Origin: Saprospiraceae bacterium | Lineage (GTDB): Bacteria > Bacteroidota > Bacteroidia > Chitinophagales > Saprospiraceae | Direction: 5' to 3' | Length of the DNA stretch: 41,845 bases | NCBI GenBank assembly: GCA_021298575.1 | Contig: JAJTFM010000017.1 | Location: forward strand, 4,725-46,569 | Shown here: positions 1-7,714 of the stretch, in pieces | Position numbering within the stretch: position 1 is the first letter of the stretch | Layout of the letters: the number at the start of each line of letters is the position of its first letter | Translations under genes and position numbers: made by a program | Notes under the pieces: generated by a model | Told to the model about the DNA's origin: nothing | Seen by the model: only the letters and a program-made list of their open reading frames with translations | Databases searched by the model: none

Positions 1-1
1 A

Positions 2-616
2 ACTGGTACGGGTGCATCAGGTGCCTCTCGTCAGGGTGGCTCCGTATCTATCAGCGCCGATGGTAACACAGCTATATGGGGTGGTTTCGGTGACGCAACC
101 AATACAGGTGCCATGTGGGTGTACAAGCGCGCCAGTGGCTCATGGACACAACAAGGCGGAAAGCTAACTGGTAGCGGTGCTGTAGGCCCGGCAAAGCAAG
201 GCACTTCTATTGCCCTCAGTTCTACTGGTAATACCGCTCTCCTCGGCGGTCCTACGGATGCTTCCAACAAGGGTGCGGCATGGGTTTATGTGCCAGGTGC
301 ACCGATTTCAATATCCTCACCTGCATCGAATGATCGTCAACAGGAAGTAACTTCTGTAACGGGATTCGTTCTCAGTCAGAATATTCCAAACCCGACTGCC
401 GATCGTACAACAGTTTCCTTCACACTGCCGGAAGCATGCTCTGCTGAATGGCAAATCACTGATGTAAACGGAAGGGTAGTATTCATGATGGAACGTGAGT
501 ACCCGGCCGGTGAAAATGCCGAGACGTTTGATATGAGCAAGTACAACGGTATGTTCCGCTACACACTCAAAACGCCGTTCGGTGTTAAAACAAGAAATAT
601 GACGGTGATCAAATAA
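2..616 (+). CDS. Secreted FG-GAP-like repeat protein with T9SS type A sorting domain (5' partial)
   Basis: The frame is open to the left edge, so only the C-terminal ~204 residues are present. Two copies of a ~60-residue unit are visible (S-x-S-x-D-G-N-T-A-x-x-G-G, then G-A-x-W-V-Y); they resemble FG-GAP/beta-propeller blades of surface proteins. From about codon 110 a Bacteroidota C-terminal sorting domain follows: LSQNIPNPTADRTTVSFTLP, a central DVNGRVV strand, and a final KTRNMTVIK. That architecture means Sec export followed by T9SS passage across the outer membrane and cell-surface attachment or release. The ligand or role of the propeller part cannot be told from this fragment. It is followed directly by a strong terminator, so it ends its transcription unit. 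Confidence 0.8.
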   Translation, partial: TGTGASGASRQGGSVSISADGNTAIWGGFGDATNTGAMWVYKRASGSWTQQGGKLTGSGAVGPAKQGTSIALSSTGNTALLGGPTDASNKGAAWVYVPGAPISISSPASNDRQQEVTSVTGFVLSQNIPNPTADRTTVSFTLPEACSAEWQITDVNGRVVFMMEREYPAGENAETFDMSKYNGMFRYTLKTPFGVKTRNMTVIK

Positions 617-632
617 TTCCTGATTCACTGTT

Positions 633-689
633 TTCAAAGTAAAAGGCTCTGATTTTTCCATTGGAAATTTCAGAGCCTTTTACTTTGAA
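633..689. terminator. Bidirectional intrinsic terminator
   Basis: Perfect 20-bp inverted repeat (arms 633-652 and 670-689, core AAAAGGCTCTGA / TCAGAGCCTTTT) with a 17-nt loop. Because the arms carry A-tracts on one side and T-tracts on the other, it can terminate both the T9SS gene ending at 616 and the convergent acyl-CoA dehydrogenase gene ending at 742. Confidence 0.85.
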
Positions 690-741
690 GAAACTGTGAT
701 GTAGAATATTCGACCGGATATGATCAGGGTTTTGAATAAAC

Positions 742-1890
742 TCAGCCCTTCAATGCCTCGCGCGCAATAACCAGTTTCTGAATTTCAGAAGTACCCTCGC
801 CAATGGTGCAAAGCTTGGAATCGCGATAGAATTTCTCTACGGGGAAATCCTTGGTATAGCCATAACCGCCAAAAATCTGGACGGCATCGGTGCTGACTTC
901 AACAGATACTTCTGAAGCGTAGTATTTGGCCATGGCTGCCTGTTTGGTGCATTTCAGACCGGAATCCTTGAGGGAGCCAGCCTGACGGGTAAGCAGTTCC
1001 GCAGCCTCAATTTTGGTTGCCATGTCGGCCAGCTTGAATGAAATACCCTGAAAGTTGGCAATGGGCTGCCCGAACTGATGGCGCTCTTTTGCGTATTTCA
1101 CCGATGCCTCATAAGCTCCTTTGGCTATGCCGAGCGCCAGCGATGCAATGGAAATACGCCCGCCATCGAGGATTTTCATGGCCTGGATGAAACCGTCTCC
1201 GGCCTCACCCAGAATCTGCGATTTGTGTACCCTGCAGTTGTCAAAAATCATTTCAGCAGTTTCACTGGCGCGCATGCCCAATTTGTTTTCTTTTTTTCCG
1301 GCATGAAAGCCGGGAGTACCTCGTTCGACAATAAAGGCGGTCATGCCCCGGCTGTCGAGGAGCTCTCCTGTGCGCGCGATGACAACGGCCACATGGCCAC
1401 TCTTGCCGTGTGTAATCCAGGACTTGGTACCGTTGATTACCCAGTGGTCTCCATCCCGGGTGGCTGTACACTGCATGCGCATGGCATCCGAACCGGTGTT
1501 GGGTTCGGTAAGTCCCCACGCTCCAATCCACTGCCCGGAGGCGAGTAACGGCAGGTATTTCTGTTTCTGATCTTCATTGCCGAACATCAGTATATGGTTG
1601 GTACAAAGGGAGTTGTGGGCAGCCACACTCAATCCGATAGAACCGCATACCCGGGCAATCTCGTCAATGATGGTGATGTACTCCTGATACCCCAGGCCTG
1701 CGCCGCCGTATTGCTCAGGAACGAGTACACCCAGAAAGCCCTGCTCGCCCATCCGGTGAAAAAGATCTATGGGGAAGTACTGGGCCTCATCCCATTCCAT
1801 GAGATGAGGCTTTATTTGCGATTCTGCAAAGTCGCGCGCACTTTGGCGGATTAACTGCAGATTGTGGTGCTGATCTGCTGATATAAACAT
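742..1890 (-). CDS. Acyl-CoA dehydrogenase (short-chain/butyryl type)
   Basis: FAD-dependent enzyme that oxidises an acyl-CoA to the trans-2-enoyl-CoA and passes electrons to ETF. It is 382 residues, the usual length for the soluble short/branched-chain group. The first family signature is [14 protein letters not shown] (~residues 122-135) and the second is [18 protein letters not shown] near the C-terminus. The likely catalytic base is E365 in IGEGTSEIQ, the position used by short- and medium-chain dehydrogenases. There is no signal peptide, so it is cytoplasmic. The chain-length specificity (butyryl, isovaleryl, 2-methylacyl) cannot be decided from sequence alone. It appears monocistronic: a convergent terminator lies downstream and the Rpn gene lies 85 nt upstream on the same strand. 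Confidence 0.93.
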   Translation of the reverse strand: MFISADQHHNLQLIRQSARDFAESQIKPHLMEWDEAQYFPIDLFHRMGEQGFLGVLVPEQYGGAGLGYQEYITIIDEIARVCGSIGLSVAAHNSLCTNHILMFGNEDQKQKYLPLLASGQWIGAWGLTEPNTGSDAMRMQCTATRDGDHWVINGTKSWITHGKSGHVAVVIARTGELLDSRGMTAFIVERGTPGFHAGKKENKLGMRASETAEMIFDNCRVHKSQILGEAGDGFIQAMKILDGGRISIASLALGIAKGAYEASVKYAKERHQFGQPIANFQGISFKLADMATKIEAAELLTRQAGSLKDSGLKCTKQAAMAKYYASEVSVEVSTDAVQIFGGYGYTKDFPVEKFYRDSKLCTIGEGTSEIQKLVIAREALKG

Positions 1891-1975
1891 GGTCAGAGCT
1901 TGTATGTGATTGGTTTGTAAATGATATGAAAATTAACTGCTAGATGGAACAAAGATGATGATTTTAGGTTCAAAA

Positions 1976-3055
1976 TCAGGCTTTCTGATGATACTGCCGG
2001 TAAGTTCGCACCAGATCAGCACTAATTCCGAAATGAGCAGCTATGGCCTCATCCGAGGCGTTCTGGTTAACGGATAGATAGGAGGAGATATCTAGTGCCA
2101 GTTTAAGGCCTTGTTCTATACCTTGTTCTATACCTTGTTCTATACCTTGTTCTATACCTTGTATGACACCCTTTCTGGCGGCAATGATTACCGCACTGTC
2201 CACGACACTTGCATGTTCCATCACACGGGCAGTGAGTTCTTCAACGGTAACTTCCAGATCACCGCGATACATCTCTACAAACCAGTTGGAGGGGGTTGAT
2301 GAATTGCTTTTGGGCATTCCTGTTGTCATATCCCTGAGTTTTTGGTTAATTATTTTTGAGTGGCCGTTGAGATAAACCAGCGTGGCTCCAGCTACTTCAT
2401 CCCTCTCTGATTTATCCCCAACTTCCGCAAATGTAATTATTTTTTGCCAGTTTTCAAGCATATACTTGTCATCGCGTCCGTGACGCAAGGCTCTTAGAAC
2501 ATTCCATAATATGCCGGGTTTTAAACTGTCTAACCGCTCATCTTCCAATCGTGTTATGTCTATAAACACGTAGTCGAATCTGAATTGAAATGGAACAAGA
2601 TGTGGCGATATACCAGGAAACTGATTCTCTGGAGTTTCCCGCTGTAATGGTAATTGTCCGTGGTATACCACGATAGGAAGTATCACAGAAGGAGGAAGTT
2701 TCTGCCTGGCCTCCCTTAGTCTGATTTGAACGATGTAACTTGCCAGTTGCGTACTCAGTGGAATAGTTGGGGATTCACTCTTGTGCTCAAACAATATCGT
2801 TACCTTCAAATCATTGCCATCTGTCGTTCGTGTTGTGTAACAAACATCCGTGAAGTATGCTTTCAACTGTCGGTCAACAAATGAGTCGCTTGTAAGTTCC
2901 ATATCTTGTAATGCTATCTGATTTAATATGTCTCGGGGAACTCCGAGTTGCATTAAATCGCGGGCGATACTTCTGACATGTAGCACAAATCGAAAATACC
3001 GGTCATGGATATGATGAATGGCGCGCGGGAATCGTTGTTTCTTTTGGAGAGGCAT
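1976..3055 (-). CDS. Rpn family recombination-promoting nuclease (PD-(D/E)XK, YhgA-like)
   Basis: 359-residue protein of the Rpn/YhgA (Transposase_31-like) family, DNA endonucleases that promote RecA-independent recombination. The start has the family pattern HDRYFRFVL, followed by the likely catalytic residues D70 (YFTDVCY) and E90-x-K92 (LFEHKSES), which match a PD-(D/E)XK site. A central region of about 200 residues is followed by four and a half GIEQ units (~residues 298-316) encoded by a 12-bp tandem repeat. A short helical C-terminal tail with a recognisable small HTH-like segment (SDEAIAAHFGISADLVRTY) closes the protein. A good Bacteroidota promoter sits 36 nt upstream. Rpn genes are often multicopy and variable; whether this copy is active is not known. 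Confidence 0.85.
   Translation of the reverse strand: MPLQKKQRFPRAIHHIHDRYFRFVLHVRSIARDLMQLGVPRDILNQIALQDMELTSDSFVDRQLKAYFTDVCYTTRTTDGNDLKVTILFEHKSESPTIPLSTQLASYIVQIRLREARQKLPPSVILPIVVYHGQLPLQRETPENQFPGISPHLVPFQFRFDYVFIDITRLEDERLDSLKPGILWNVLRALRHGRDDKYMLENWQKIITFAEVGDKSERDEVAGATLVYLNGHSKIINQKLRDMTTGMPKSNSSTPSNWFVEMYRGDLEVTVEELTARVMEHASVVDSAVIIAARKGVIQGIEQGIEQGIEQGIEQGLKLALDISSYLSVNQNASDEAIAAHFGISADLVRTYRQYHQKA
2109..2162. repeat. 12-bp in-frame tandem repeat, 4.5 copies, inside the Rpn gene
   Basis: The unit CCTTGTTCTATA (plus strand) is repeated without mismatch at 2109, 2121, 2133 and 2145, followed by a half unit CCTTGT at 2157. On the coding strand each unit encodes Gly-Ile-Glu-Gln. Gain or loss of units by slippage would lengthen or shorten the protein by four residues without changing frame. 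Confidence 0.97.
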
Positions 3056-3090
3056 TGGTGGTTTTTTGACGTGTACTGGTATTGATTATT

Positions 3091-3122
3091 CAAAGTTAAC
3101 ATATTTTACTGGTAAATGCAAA
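3091..3122 (-). promoter_or_regulatory. Bacteroidota-type promoter of the Rpn gene
   Basis: On the minus strand TTTG (3122-3119) is followed after exactly 20 nt by TAACTTTG (3098-3091). This matches the -33 TTTG / -7 TAnnTTTG consensus of the Bacteroidota primary sigma factor. The -7 box ends 36 nt before the ATG. Confidence 0.6.
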
Positions 3123-3164
3123 TTGAATTTGTGATTTTACCGGTTCCCGAATGCACCGCTTCAC

Positions 3165-3172
3165 TATCTTCG
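3165..3172 (+). promoter_or_regulatory. Possible -7 box for the cytidylate-kinase-like gene
   Basis: TATCTTCG lies 21 nt upstream of the ATG and is a one-mismatch variant of TAnnTTTG. I see no clear -33 element, so this is a weak call. It would be divergent from the Rpn promoter in the same 138-nt gap. Confidence 0.3.
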
Positions 3173-3193
3173 CAGCCCTAAAAGTAACACACT

Positions 3194-3745
3194 ATGTCCC
3201 TGGCTTCAGACACAAAAATCACCCTTACAGGCGATCTCGGCAGCGGAAAAAGCGCTGTTTCCTCTATTCTCTGTGAAATAACAGGGTTCGAATATCTGTC
3301 AACGGGCCGTATTCAGCGAAAAATAGCGGAAAATATGGGCATGGATACGCTCGAACTGAACCGCCTGGCTGATACTGACCCCAGTATTGACGAGCGAATT
3401 GACAGTGTTTTTATCTCGCTGGCCAACGACCCCAAAGGATATGTAGTGGATAGCCGAATGGCATGGTTCTTCATCCCGCGCTCATTCAAAGTGTATCTGC
3501 AGACAGACGTGCGCGTGGCCGCACAGCGAATTATGAATGATCCTGACCGGAACCGCGAGCAATATGCCAGCGAGGAGGAGGCTGTTGAAAAAATTCTGGC
3601 CAGAAAGTCCAGCGAGAATGCCCGGTTTCTAAACAAATACGGCGCTGATTGCGCCGATTTGAATAATTTTGGCCTGGTTATTGATACCACCAGCCGTACC
3701 CGTGAGGAGGTGGCTGAATTGATTCTGCGGGCCGCTGGTGCCTGA
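3194..3745 (+). CDS. Cytidylate-kinase-like P-loop nucleotide kinase
   Basis: 183-residue P-loop protein. Walker A is GDLGSGKS (residues 13-20), followed by a short helix and a YLSTGRIQRKIA segment that resembles the NMP-binding part of the compact Cmk2/AAA-type cytidylate kinases. A VVDSRMAWFFIP segment (~residues 83-94) fits the second conserved block of that group, and FKVYLQTDVRVAAQRI with nearby Arg residues suits the LID region. The product could phosphorylate CMP/dCMP or another small substrate; the exact substrate is inference. There is no signal or membrane segment, so it is cytoplasmic. It is transcribed alone, and its TGA directly abuts the stop of the convergent glycosidase gene. 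Confidence 0.7.
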   Translation: MSLASDTKITLTGDLGSGKSAVSSILCEITGFEYLSTGRIQRKIAENMGMDTLELNRLADTDPSIDERIDSVFISLANDPKGYVVDSRMAWFFIPRSFKVYLQTDVRVAAQRIMNDPDRNREQYASEEEAVEKILARKSSENARFLNKYGADCADLNNFGLVIDTTSRTREEVAELILRAAGA

Positions 3746-6010
3746 TCAGCCTTTTGTTACGAGCATCACACGCTCGCCCTTCTCCAGATTGCATTTCCAG
3801 ATTCCGTCCTTCACACCGATGTTGCTCCGTTTGCCCAGGGCATACCAGTCGCCTGGTGGCACAGCAAGTACTAGCTGACCACCATGCTCCGCCATGATTT
3901 TGATGTTTTTGCCATATTCGGCAGACACCAGAAATGCTCCCTCCGATCGCAGGTTCCTAAAGGACACACCGCTTCGCCAGTCATCCGGTATCGCAGGAAA
4001 TACCCTGATGATGCCGTTCTGACTCTGAAGCAGCATCTCCAGTACCCCGGCAGCACTGGCAAAGTTACCCTCCAGGGTGAAGGGATCATAGGTGAAGGAG
4101 GAGTACCCCTTGCCCGACTGATCGCCGTTCAGGTGGAATGAATTGGCCGAAACAAATGAAGAAGCAAAAATACGAAGTGCCTCGCGTGCGCCCTCGCCAT
4201 CGCGCGCCCTCGCGCGCAGGTTCGCAAGCCAGGCCCAGGAATATCCGCACCACTGCGATGGACCTACTGAGTCCAGTAATGCCAGTGAACGCCTGATAAC
4301 TGTTCTGTCAGCCTCTTTGTTCCAGTCTATAAGCCCCAATGGATGTATGGCCATCAAGTGTGAAAAATGCCTGTGACTTGTTCTGTAACTCAGTTCCGGT
4401 GCAAACTTGAGTGCGTCATCCGGTTCCAGTGCGTAACCCGGCAGCTCTCTGCTCAGGCCGAGCCATTTTTCCGACTCGTCCGCAAGTCCCTGCTCTTTGG
4501 CCAGTTCGGCAGTTTTCTCAAATACAAAACGGGTGAGCGACAAATCGTAGTTGGTCCAGGTGTCCGTAAACCAGGCACTGATGGAATTGTCGTTGATTTC
4601 AGGTGACGACGACAAAGGGAGTACCCTGATTCCAGCCGAATTTTTACTGGTTACTTCCGACAAGTGGGTGGCTACATCGCGCAGGAATGGCCAGCCGTGT
4701 TGCTGCAGCCAGTCGCGGTCTCGGGAATATTGCCAGTGCTGATAGTAATGCAGTGCGCACCACGCAGTAACTGTCGGTGAACACGAGTATTGTATCCATC
4801 CACCCATTTCAGTGCCATCAAAGGTGGTTACACCGGGTATGTTCAGTCCGGATGTGCCAAAGTATTTACGGGTATATGCTCTGTGGGCCCTGTCGTTTCT
4901 TTCCAGGTGGTTCAGGTAGCTGAGTCCTTCCGGTAAATGATTGGATGTGTATGCCGGCCAGTAGCTCATCTGTGTGTTCAGGTCGTGGTGCAGATCACCT
5001 TTCCAGGGTGGCAGACGGCCGTTATCAGCTGTCCAGACGGCCTGCAAACTGATCATAGGACCGTCTTCACGGGCAGTACACCCGAATTTGTACATGTCCA
5101 GATAATATTCCCGCTCTATCAGCGTATCCGGAATACTAACGGAAGATTTGGCCCAGTATGCTTCCCACCACGCTGCAGAGGCCTGACGTGAAGCTTCAAA
5201 GCCACGCTCAATGGCTTTTTTAACCAGTTTTTCTGCTTTTACTTGCCCTTTTTGCCCTGGCAGCTGGCTTGAAATACTCCAGACTCCCTCGAAATCTCTG
5301 TTTGTCAACTGTTTTACTGCCACAGCTATTTCATAGTTGAATTCTCCCCAGCCCGCCTGCCGGTATGTCCATATCCCTTTTTTCATCACAGGCACCCCCT
5401 GCGTGTAGCCCAGCCTCGCCAGATCGCTTCCCTGTACGGAATTGGCATTGTCTGCTTCTTTGGGTGCCCCGTATTGTGGTGCCAGTAACCGCATAATCTC
5501 TTCGGGGTTACCGAACCCGTAGCATCTGAACCAGCCTTCCTGCGCGCCTGCGTGCACGAAGGTCTCCAGCGTTTTGCCATCAGTCCAGCGGATGGTAGCC
5601 AGCCCATTCTCAATGTTGAGAGTGATTCCGTTTTTCTGTAACGGCCCTTTAACACTGAACTCCAGTGCTCCCCCGGGCAACTTGGTGGGCCCTGCTTCTC
5701 TCTCGTAAGGTGCGTCGAAGTATTCCTGTACAACGCCATATTCCCCTTTCTTTACCTGCTCCGCAACCCATTTATAGCTGAATTCAGACCGGTCAAGTCC
5801 TTTCATGGGGCGCAGATCCCACAGGTCGGCACGATCAAGAGCCAGCCGCAGTCGACCTTCTTTCTGCCATACCAGACAGCCGATGGTTCCATTGCCCATT
5901 GGCAGACCCTCGTTCCATTTCTGAGGAACATGGTCAAAAACGAGGTTGTGCCCCGGGTCGGGTTGGGCCGATAGTACAGCCGGAAGCAGAATAGCCAGCA
6001 GAAATCTCAT
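3746..6010 (-). CDS. GH95-like glycoside hydrolase (alpha-L-fucosidase superfamily, altered catalytic positions)
   Basis: 754 residues starting with a signal peptide (MRFLLAILLPAVLSAQ). The N-terminal domain carries the GH95 hallmark WNEGLPMGNGTIGCLVW, followed by LALDRADLWDLRP. The (alpha/alpha)6 barrel shows HHDLNTQMSYWPAY, LPLSSSPEINDN, HRHFSHLMAIHPLG and TLEGNFASAAGVLEMLLQSQ. By analogy with Bifidobacterium AfcA, E471 in SPE is the general acid and N345 is retained. The first Asn of the N-x-N pair is D343, and the catalytic-base Asp of the usual I-D-G-N-F motif is E647. The enzyme probably acts on a fucose/galactose-type alpha-linkage in the periplasm, but activity may differ. It is the last gene of a minus-strand run, 36 nt behind the AAA+-like gene. 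Confidence 0.8.
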   Translation of the reverse strand: MRFLLAILLPAVLSAQPDPGHNLVFDHVPQKWNEGLPMGNGTIGCLVWQKEGRLRLALDRADLWDLRPMKGLDRSEFSYKWVAEQVKKGEYGVVQEYFDAPYEREAGPTKLPGGALEFSVKGPLQKNGITLNIENGLATIRWTDGKTLETFVHAGAQEGWFRCYGFGNPEEIMRLLAPQYGAPKEADNANSVQGSDLARLGYTQGVPVMKKGIWTYRQAGWGEFNYEIAVAVKQLTNRDFEGVWSISSQLPGQKGQVKAEKLVKKAIERGFEASRQASAAWWEAYWAKSSVSIPDTLIEREYYLDMYKFGCTAREDGPMISLQAVWTADNGRLPPWKGDLHHDLNTQMSYWPAYTSNHLPEGLSYLNHLERNDRAHRAYTRKYFGTSGLNIPGVTTFDGTEMGGWIQYSCSPTVTAWCALHYYQHWQYSRDRDWLQQHGWPFLRDVATHLSEVTSKNSAGIRVLPLSSSPEINDNSISAWFTDTWTNYDLSLTRFVFEKTAELAKEQGLADESEKWLGLSRELPGYALEPDDALKFAPELSYRTSHRHFSHLMAIHPLGLIDWNKEADRTVIRRSLALLDSVGPSQWCGYSWAWLANLRARARDGEGAREALRIFASSFVSANSFHLNGDQSGKGYSSFTYDPFTLEGNFASAAGVLEMLLQSQNGIIRVFPAIPDDWRSGVSFRNLRSEGAFLVSAEYGKNIKIMAEHGGQLVLAVPPGDWYALGKRSNIGVKDGIWKCNLEKGERVMLVTKG

Positions 6011-6046
6011 GGTATATTGTTGTGTTAATCGGTATCACCCGACAGG

Positions 6047-7714
6047 CTATTTTCCTGGCCGGTCAGATGAGTATGCTTTTTCAACGTTTTCATTGAATTG
6101 TTCGTAGGTTTCAGCCGGAATCTTGTGCCTGATAGACTGCAGGAACTGCCTTAGTTTGAGGTATTCACTCTCGTTCAGCACGCCGTCCTCCATAAAGGCC
6201 TCAAAAAGTTCGGAGAAGTTCTCGCTGACATTCCTCGCAAACTCAATCCGTTTAACTTTGTCTTCAACGAATGCCATGAAGTAAAGGCCTTCGGTATAGC
6301 CCAGTTTGCGCTTCAACACCAGATTATCCACTTCCTCCTTGATGTTTACAAGCCGGCGGGCAGCTACATCGGCGCTGATTTGCTGCTCTTCAAATTTCTG
6401 AAATACCTGTTTGGCTTTTTCCCCGTAGCGCCTGATCAGTAATTCTCTGCGCCTGTAAACCAGATATCCCACGAAGGCCGTGAGCAACGCTGTCGCAGCA
6501 ACCATGGTAATTTCCACCAGATAGCCCGTGTCCTGAAGAAACTGTACCTGCCTTGCCAGGAAACTTGTACGGGGCATCAGGCCATTTTCTCTTATGGTAT
6601 ATTCAATATCGTCAAAGTCGCTCATTCTGAGCTGTTTATCAGGCTTTAACGCGTTCAGGTGACTGATTACGGTCTGTTTCATCTTAACCCGATCGTCGGG
6701 ATGGTAGCAGGCCCGAAGGTTTGTCCCTTGACCCATCTGGAAGCCGATGCCGAATCGGTCCTTCAGCAGTTCATTGATGCGAATAAAGTAAAAAACAAAG
6801 GCTCTTTTATTCTCCCTGATGTTGAGTGCCTTTGATTTCGTCGAGTCGAGTACACCGTTTTTGTATTGCCACTCAAGAACAGCTATCAGCTCTCGCGGAT
6901 TGGGCTCGAGTACGTACTGATTGCCCAGCCGCTTGAAGTGCTCTTCATTAAATTCTATTTTTGAGCCCGGACCCAGATGCGTGACTGAAATCAGATGGAA
7001 ATTATCCGGCATTGTGTAGCGTACACCGTCTGTCTCCATTTCAACGAGTCGTGAACTGAGTGCCTCCCATAGTGTTGCCCCAAAGAAGGTTTCAGGGTTT
7101 ATTTTGTCGAAATTATCCACTACAGCCACGTAACGTCGCTCCGGATGCTGCCGGCATTTTTCCCAGAATTCAAGCAGCTCTCCCGCCACAAAATGATCTT
7201 GTTCATCCTCCGACCCGATGTACTTTTTATGGTACTCCATATCGAATCCCGGAGCGCAGTCAATGGACAAAACTCGTTCCGAACTTCCTGCTATCAGATT
7301 CGCAGCCCTTTTGGCCTGTTTCGTTGCTCCCGTACCCGTTACCCCGGAAATTACTATGCGCTGGCTCTTCCGGGCTGCCAGGGTGAGATCTCTGAATGCC
7401 TTCCACTCAATATTGGCCGGAGCCGGCTGATTAACCAGATGCAAGCCCGTAGTGTCTCCCGGGCGATATGCTATCTGATGGAGCTGACAGTACAACCATT
7501 GCAGCGAATCGGGTACATCCGCTATAAGCCGGGTATCATCCTGTAACAGTAATCCACCCCTGATCCATAAGGGATCCTGCTGGTCCCGTGTTCCAAACCA
7601 CAAAAAAGCCACCGCTACCGGAAACAGTAGCAGCCACGAGTATCTGTATGAAAAGCGGGGAGCCAACCTGTCTTTTTTGGATATATATTGATAAAAATCA
7701 ATTTTTTGACCCAA
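6047..7714 (-). CDS. Two-TM membrane protein with degenerate McrB/MoxR-like AAA+ module
   Basis: 555 residues, with a TTG start that overlaps the upstream gene by 17 nt; a stop two codons before it makes this the only early start. TM1 spans residues 25-41 and TM2 about 397-420. Between them lies an AAA+ fold readable block by block. The P-loop is GVTGTGATK (124-132), with Ala at the Walker A Lys. Walker B is VAVVDNFDK, with D200-N201 in place of D-E. A sensor-1-like PDNFHLISVTH and a GLMPRTSF segment resembling GLSPR of McrB/MoxR relatives follow. Flanking positive charges (KK, R residues before TM1; RRRELLIRR after TM2) predict that this module faces the periplasm. The C-terminal ~130 residues are charged, helical and cytoplasmic. 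The function is unknown; ATPase activity is probably lost. Confidence 0.6.
   Translation of the reverse strand: MGQKIDFYQYISKKDRLAPRFSYRYSWLLLFPVAVAFLWFGTRDQQDPLWIRGGLLLQDDTRLIADVPDSLQWLYCQLHQIAYRPGDTTGLHLVNQPAPANIEWKAFRDLTLAARKSQRIVISGVTGTGATKQAKRAANLIAGSSERVLSIDCAPGFDMEYHKKYIGSEDEQDHFVAGELLEFWEKCRQHPERRYVAVVDNFDKINPETFFGATLWEALSSRLVEMETDGVRYTMPDNFHLISVTHLGPGSKIEFNEEHFKRLGNQYVLEPNPRELIAVLEWQYKNGVLDSTKSKALNIRENKRAFVFYFIRINELLKDRFGIGFQMGQGTNLRACYHPDDRVKMKQTVISHLNALKPDKQLRMSDFDDIEYTIRENGLMPRTSFLARQVQFLQDTGYLVEITMVAATALLTAFVGYLVYRRRELLIRRYGEKAKQVFQKFEEQQISADVAARRLVNIKEEVDNLVLKRKLGYTEGLYFMAFVEDKVKRIEFARNVSENFSELFEAFMEDGVLNESEYLKLRQFLQSIRHKIPAETYEQFNENVEKAYSSDRPGK

Noticed and set aside
2109-2162. 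12-bp repeat as a CRISPR or iteron array
   Set aside because: No spacers are present between units, the period is a multiple of three, and the repeat is in frame inside a gene.
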